This document shows positions 6,439-9,172 of a DNA stretch of 9,172 nt, one piece after another. Within the stretch, counting starts at the first letter, position 1. Every line of letters begins with the position of its first letter. Under the pieces are notes generated by a model. That model worked only from the letters and a program-made list of their open reading frames with translations. It was not told the origin of the DNA and did no database searches. The DNA comes from Planctomyces sp. (GTDB taxonomy: Bacteria; Planctomycetota; Planctomycetia; Planctomycetales; Planctomycetaceae): contig SYLK01000932.1 in the NCBI GenBank assembly GCA_005809115.1, positions 1 through 9,172 on the forward strand, given 5' to 3'. Both the position numbers and the translations under genes were made by a program.

Positions 6439-6981
6439 TCAGCCCCGGCGGAACTCGAGATTTGCCGCATTGTCCTCTGCCAGCTGAAATTTGAAAGTCT
6501 CCGCACCGTTCGAGGTCATGCGCCCCGTCAGTCGCTGACTGTCGTTGCTGCGTGCGAGTGACAACGACCCGTTCTCGATGCAGTACGAGCCCTGGAACGT
6601 CGTGGCCTTGCCGGCAGCGTTCACCGCTGACCACTCGAATCTTCCGTCGGCGGCCAGTGTCAGCCGGATTGTCGCTCCGTTGCCAGGTCGAGCTGTCCAG
6701 CGGCCGACAAACTCCTGCTGCCGGTTGCCGGATTCGCTGCCCGGGACGTCCTGAGGCGCCGGTGCATAAATCACCTGTGGCGGACGGACCACGACGTGAC
6801 GGGGATGCGAATACACCGGTGCGACGTAATGCGGGATCCTGGCGTAAGAACCGCCGCCGAAGTGGCGGCCTGCGGAATATCCGCCAGACCGTCCATGGCA
6901 GCCGGCTGTGGCAGCTGAGCCTGCGCTGATGCAGGCCACGGTGAGTAAAGATGTCAGCACGATGCGGACGAGTGGTCTCAT
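6439..6981 (-). CDS. Secreted protein with Gly/His/Pro-rich region and C-terminal beta domain
   Basis: This encodes 180 residues from the ATG at 6979-6981. That start is preferred because AAGGA lies 9 nt upstream and it opens into a signal peptide (MRPLVRIVLTSLLTVACISAGSAATA, likely cut near residue 26). The in-frame ATG at 7026 has no ribosome site and lies inside a hairpin. Residues 27-80 are low-complexity, rich in Gly, His, Tyr and Pro (HFGGGSYARIPHYVAPVYSH), as in exported planctomycete proteins. Residues 90-180 form a compact, probably all-beta domain: FVGRWTARPGNGATIRLTL, ADGRFEW, GSYCIENGSLSL, LTGRMT, FKFQL, LEFRR. It resembles the lipocalin-like domain found at the end of several secreted planctomycete proteins. 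The protein encoded at 8521-9171 ends in a related domain. The molecular function is unknown; binding of a small ligand or a surface is possible. Confidence 0.85.
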   Translation of the reverse strand: MRPLVRIVLTSLLTVACISAGSAATAGCHGRSGGYSAGRHFGGGSYARIPHYVAPVYSHPRHVVVRPPQVIYAPAPQDVPGSESGNRQQEFVGRWTARPGNGATIRLTLAADGRFEWSAVNAAGKATTFQGSYCIENGSLSLARSNDSQRLTGRMTSNGAETFKFQLAEDNAANLEFRRG

Positions 6982-7094
6982 GACTTGAGTTCCTTCAGGA
7001 AAAGGGATGGAAGCCCGCTGAGACATCAGCGGGCGATTGTGTTTGCCTCCAGACGTCTCAGCGAAGAATCCGCCCGTCTGTTACAGGAAATCCG
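6982..7094 (-). promoter_or_regulatory. Structured leader of the secreted protein gene, related to the leader at 8377-8494
   Basis: Read on the minus strand it holds TTCCTGTAAC (7089-7080, with one more T before it), then CGGATTCTTC (7072-7063). The stem arm CGCTGAGAC (7063-7055) starts on the last base of that block. A 30-nt loop follows, then the perfect complement GTCTCAGCG (7024-7016), then 34 nt to the ATG. CTTTTC lies in the last segment, just before the ribosome site. The same order and spacing occur before the protease gene. It could be a promoter plus structured 5' UTR, or a transcription-factor site. I see the sequence relationship directly; the role is inference. Confidence 0.5.
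7014..7033 (-). promoter_or_regulatory. Perfect 8-bp hairpin competing with the leader stem
   Basis: cccgctga (7014-7021) and tcagcggg (7026-7033) pair perfectly around a 4-nt loop. It lies 33-52 nt upstream of the start at 6981 and about 150 nt after the stop of the protease gene. It overlaps the downstream arm of the leader's 9-bp stem (7016-7024), so only one of the two can form. It may be a terminator for readthrough from the protease gene or an attenuator. No U-run follows on the minus strand (CTTCCATCCCTTTTCC). Confidence 0.5.
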
Positions 7095-7104
7095 CCATGA
7101 TTCC

Positions 7105-7150
7105 GCGCTGGCCATTCTGCAGCACACGGGCTGGAACTCTGTGCCAGCGC
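7105..7150 (-). terminator. Inverted repeat downstream of the protease gene
   Basis: gcgctggc (7105-7112) pairs perfectly with gccagcgc (7143-7150) around a 30-nt loop. It sits 30-75 nt past the stop codon of the protease gene. Stability is plausible because the arms are GC-rich, but the loop is long and no U-run follows, so calling it a terminator is tentative. Confidence 0.3.
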
Positions 7151-7179
7151 AGGCCGGACAGTAGTCCCTGAAACGATGA

Positions 7180-8376
7180 TCAGTTGCTCAGCCAGGCGTC
7201 GAGGGTCTGCGACGCGTTTCGGCCGGACTCCTGAGGTGTCAGGCGTGGACCGGTCACTCTGGCCAGCTGCGCGACATACGCCATCGTGCTTTTCACAGCA
7301 TCCGGTGCTGCTGTGGCATCAAGTTTGGCGCAATAGATGATCAGGTACTGCCCTCGGTCCGATTTCTCGACCGTCCAGCCGCCGATCTTCGTCCGAGCGT
7401 TTTGTATGAGCAGATCGGACAGGGTTTCGGCCGCCGGTGCGTCCGCCAGTGTGGCGGCCAGAGACCAGACGCGTCGCACATCGGCACGTTCGAAGTATTC
7501 CGTATTCTTGCTGATGAAAACGGACTGACTGGACTTGTCCTTCTGTTCGAACGTCACTTCCAGATGGCCGGTCTCATGCGTCTTCCAGGTCAGATCGGCC
7601 TTTGTCAGCAGATCGGTGACCGGCAGCGGGGCGGGTTTCCACGGACTGGACAGAAATGTCCGGATTTCCGCGAGATCCACGCTGTAACTGACGAGTCTGG
7701 CCTTTGGAGAGATGGCCTGAGAAATCGCCACGAGTTCTCCCTGAGCGTTGACGACCGGGCCGCCGCTGTCGCCTGAGTTGATCGGGGCCTGCGTCTCGAC
7801 CACCCGGAATTCGTGATCACCGGCGCCGGTGCTGAAGCTCTTCTGATACACCGAGCGCACGGTCCCGGACGTGAACACCCACAGGGCTTCCGTTGTTCCG
7901 GGATTTCCGATCGACTGCACTTCTTCACCGGGACTGACGCTTTCGGATGCCATCGGAATCGCCTTGACGCCCTCGGGCACCCGATCCAGCTCGATGATCG
8001 CCAGGTCCCGCTTGCGATCGACCGCCAGGACTCGTCCGCGGATGCCCAGCTTCCTGACGTTGTCCAGATAGTGCGAGCGTTCGACGATCGGTTTACCGTC
8101 GTTCATTTCGGGAAAGAAGATTACGGTCGCCCGCGCTGTGCCGACCACGTGCGCATTCGTGATGACCAGTTTCTTTTCGGTGTCAACCAGAACGCCCGTG
8201 CCGCTGGACGTCTCACCGTCGACCTTTGCCAGGACCCACGTCGTGGAGGTCAGTGTCTTCAGATATACTTCGGCGCCCGCAAACGATGTCGGCGATGTGG
8301 CATTCAGGAATGCCGATGTCACCGCAAGTGCCACTGACAAGCGAGCGGTACAACGTCGTAAGGTCTGAGTATTCAT
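7180..8376 (-). CDS. Exported trypsin-like serine protease with YbjN-like C-terminal domain, no PDZ
   Basis: This encodes 398 residues from the ATG at 8374-8376, with AGGTG 5 nt upstream. A signal peptide spans about 1-33 (hydrophobic LSVALAVTSAFLNAT, cleavage near SFA|GAE). Residues 35-243 are a chymotrypsin-fold domain of the HtrA/Deg-like type with a complete triad: H76 in ITNAHVVG, D124 in DRKRDLAIIEL, S204 in NSGDSGGPVV. It should cut proteins in the periplasm or outside the cell. Unlike DegP/DegS, no PDZ domain follows. Residues 255-380 instead look like a YbjN / secretion-chaperone-type alpha-beta domain (TKADLTWKTHETGHLEVTFEQ, DVRRVWSLAATL, LSDLLIQNARTKIGGWTVEK, QYLIIYCAKLD), which may recognise substrates or partners; this second assignment is by pattern and less sure. 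It lies between two genes encoding related beta domains and has a structured leader. Confidence 0.93.
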   Translation of the reverse strand: MNTQTLRRCTARLSVALAVTSAFLNATSPTSFAGAEVYLKTLTSTTWVLAKVDGETSSGTGVLVDTEKKLVITNAHVVGTARATVIFFPEMNDGKPIVERSHYLDNVRKLGIRGRVLAVDRKRDLAIIELDRVPEGVKAIPMASESVSPGEEVQSIGNPGTTEALWVFTSGTVRSVYQKSFSTGAGDHEFRVVETQAPINSGDSGGPVVNAQGELVAISQAISPKARLVSYSVDLAEIRTFLSSPWKPAPLPVTDLLTKADLTWKTHETGHLEVTFEQKDKSSQSVFISKNTEYFERADVRRVWSLAATLADAPAAETLSDLLIQNARTKIGGWTVEKSDRGQYLIIYCAKLDATAAPDAVKSTMAYVAQLARVTGPRLTPQESGRNASQTLDAWLSN

Positions 8377-8494
8377 CGTGACACCTGTTCCTGAAAAGAG
8401 AATTTTGCAAAGAGATCTGCGGTCGCCGGGGATGTGAGTACCTGAGATTCTGAGCGGATCTCTGAAGAATCCGTTACGCGATCCGTTACAGGAA
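8377..8494 (-). promoter_or_regulatory. Structured leader of the protease gene, related to the leader at 6982-7094
   Basis: On the minus strand it holds TTCCTGTAAC (8494-8485), then CGGATTCTTC (8473-8464). The stem arm AGAGATCCGC (8463-8454) follows immediately, then a 33-nt loop, then GCAGATCTCT (8420-8411), which pairs at 9 of 10 positions with one A-C mismatch. Exactly 34 nt remain to the ATG, including CTTTTC ahead of the ribosome site. GTAACGGAT also occurs twice 12 bp apart (8489-8481 and 8477-8469). The distance between the two blocks is 4 nt longer than in the other leader, which argues against both blocks being the two hexamers of one promoter. Confidence 0.5.
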
Positions 8495-8520
8495 CCGGAA
8501 TGCGAGGTTCTGGAAAGCGT

Positions 8521-9171
8521 CTACCTGGCCTTCCGGAATGTCAGCGGACTGACGGGATTCCCGCTGGTCGAGGGCGTGAAGGAGAATTGTGCTTCCGACA
8601 GCGCGGTCATCGTGCCTGCGAGGGACTTGCCGCTGGTGTCCTTGAGACTCAGGATCTGTCCGGAGATCGTGAACCTGCCGGACGAACGCACGGACTTTCC
8701 CTCGCGAACGCAGACCAGCACGAACTGGCCGTCCGGAGAGAACTCCGCGGCAAATGCCTCGGTTGCGGATCTGGCGGCAGTCCATTTTCCGGTCAGTGAC
8801 GGCGTCGTGGGTGACCCGGCCGGTGAAGTCGCCGGCGTTGGGGCGAGCGGCGCTGGGGCGAGCGGCGTTGGGGTCTTGCCCTGGTCGCCGGTAGGGCGGC
8901 CCGCTGCTGTTTGTTCCGGTGTGGCGGGGCGGCCCGCCGCGGTTTGTCCCTGTGCGGCGGACTCCAGCGACCAGACGGTCGCGGTATCGCGTCCCACGAT
9001 CGCCAGTCGTGCAATCTCATCACGGATGATCACGCCGGTCAGCGACTCGTTGCGAATCAGGCTGAACACTTCGGTCCGCTTCCGTTCCCGACTATACCCA
9101 AACTGCACGGAGGGGTATCTGAGGCGGGTTTCAAGCAGACCGAGCAGTGTTCCTGGAGGAATTTTCTGCGG
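8521..9171 (-). CDS. Protein with repetitive Pro/Ala linker and C-terminal beta domain, 5' end missing
   Basis: The frame is open from the right edge to a TAG at 8521-8523, giving 216 visible residues. A GTG at 9106-9108 is a possible start, but the frame upstream reads as ordinary protein (PPGTLLGLLETRLRYPSVQF), so the true start is probably outside. Residues 1-70 include a charged region (GYSRERKRTEVFSLIRNESL) and IIRDEIARLAIVGRDTATVW, which I do not recognise. Residues ~71-120 are a Gln/Ala/Pro/Thr linker built of short repeats (QTAAGRP twice, LAPxP-type units). Residues ~124-216 match the beta domain of the protein encoded at 6439-6981: LTGKWTAARS, SPDGQFVLVCVREGK, GRFTISGQILSL, LAGTMTALSEAQFSF, PLTFRK. 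The linker composition suggests an extracytoplasmic protein, though no signal peptide is visible in this fragment. Confidence 0.8.
   Translation of the reverse strand, partial: PQKIPPGTLLGLLETRLRYPSVQFGYSRERKRTEVFSLIRNESLTGVIIRDEIARLAIVGRDTATVWSLESAAQGQTAAGRPATPEQTAAGRPTGDQGKTPTPLAPAPLAPTPATSPAGSPTTPSLTGKWTAARSATEAFAAEFSPDGQFVLVCVREGKSVRSSGRFTISGQILSLKDTSGKSLAGTMTALSEAQFSFTPSTSGNPVSPLTFRKAR
8835..8873 (-). repeat. 15-bp coding repeat in the proline-rich linker
   Basis: Two near-identical 15-bp units (8835-8849 and 8850-8864, one difference) are followed by a partial third (8865-8873). In the coding frame they give Leu-Ala-Pro-type pentapeptides (PLAPAPLAPTP). The unit length is a multiple of three, so copy-number change would alter linker length without breaking the frame. 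Confidence 0.85.
8894..8959 (-). repeat. 33-bp tandem coding repeat in the linker
   Basis: Two 33-bp units (8894-8926 and 8927-8959) each begin gggcggcccgc and encode an 11-residue segment containing QTAAGRP. They differ at several bases, so this duplication is older than the 21-bp array at the left edge. Together with the adjacent 15-bp repeats it accounts for most of the linker. Confidence 0.85.
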
Positions 9172-9172
9172 A

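Noticed and set aside
7813..8337. 174-codon + strand open frame within the protease gene
   Set aside because: It is antisense to the catalytic domain with its complete His-Asp-Ser triad, and has no recognisable domain.

Overview
The window looks like chromosomal DNA of a Planctomycetes-type bacterium. This is inferred from the gene content, not from a marker gene. It is GC-rich, has roomy intergenic leaders, and encodes mostly exported proteins: a giant TPR lipoprotein whose last repeats carry the 'FAWLLATCEDP...' signature, a PhyH-family oxygenase, a PDZ-less trypsin-like protease with an extra C-terminal domain, and secreted proteins ending in a small 'GxWTA...DGxF...GxLSL...LxGxMT' beta domain. 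There are no rRNA or tRNA genes, transposases, integrases or CRISPR arrays. Both window edges cut through genes.

Layout. (1) 1-1139, +: 3' part of a gene with a heptapeptide repeat and a peptidase-MA-like (gluzincin) domain whose first zinc histidine is replaced by proline. (2) 1084-1575, -: small exported protein of unknown function, tail to tail with gene 1 and overlapping it by 56 bp; a sigma70-like promoter candidate lies at 1698-1726. (3) 1788-2009, -: probable 73-aa single-span membrane protein. (4) 2010-2431: 422-bp divergent intergenic region with several inverted repeats. (5) 2432-5455, +: 1007-aa lipoprotein with about 26 TPR-like units. (6) 5588-6316, -: PhyH-family Fe(II)/2-oxoglutarate dioxygenase with a tandem 9-bp repeat just upstream. 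(7) 6439-6981, -: secreted protein with a Gly/His/Tyr/Pro-rich region and the C-terminal beta domain. (8) 7180-8376, -: exported serine protease with an intact His-Asp-Ser triad and a YbjN-like C-terminal domain. (9) 8521-9171, -: 3' part of a gene with a repetitive Pro/Ala linker and the same beta domain as gene 7.

How they fit together. Genes 9, 8 and 7 all read leftwards and look like an extracytoplasmic module: two proteins with related C-terminal beta domains flank an exported protease. The most interesting signal is in the leaders of genes 8 and 7. Each has the same two blocks (minus strand TTCCTGTAAC, then CGGATTCTTC). Each then has a 9-10 bp stem arm of different sequence that touches the second block, a loop of about 30 nt, the complementary arm, and exactly 34 nt to the ATG. 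Stem sequences differ while pairing and spacing are kept, which suggests a duplicated structured regulatory leader. In gene 7 the stem competes with a perfect 8-bp hairpin, giving an attenuator-like arrangement. I could not run searches or folding, so the family calls rest on motif recognition.
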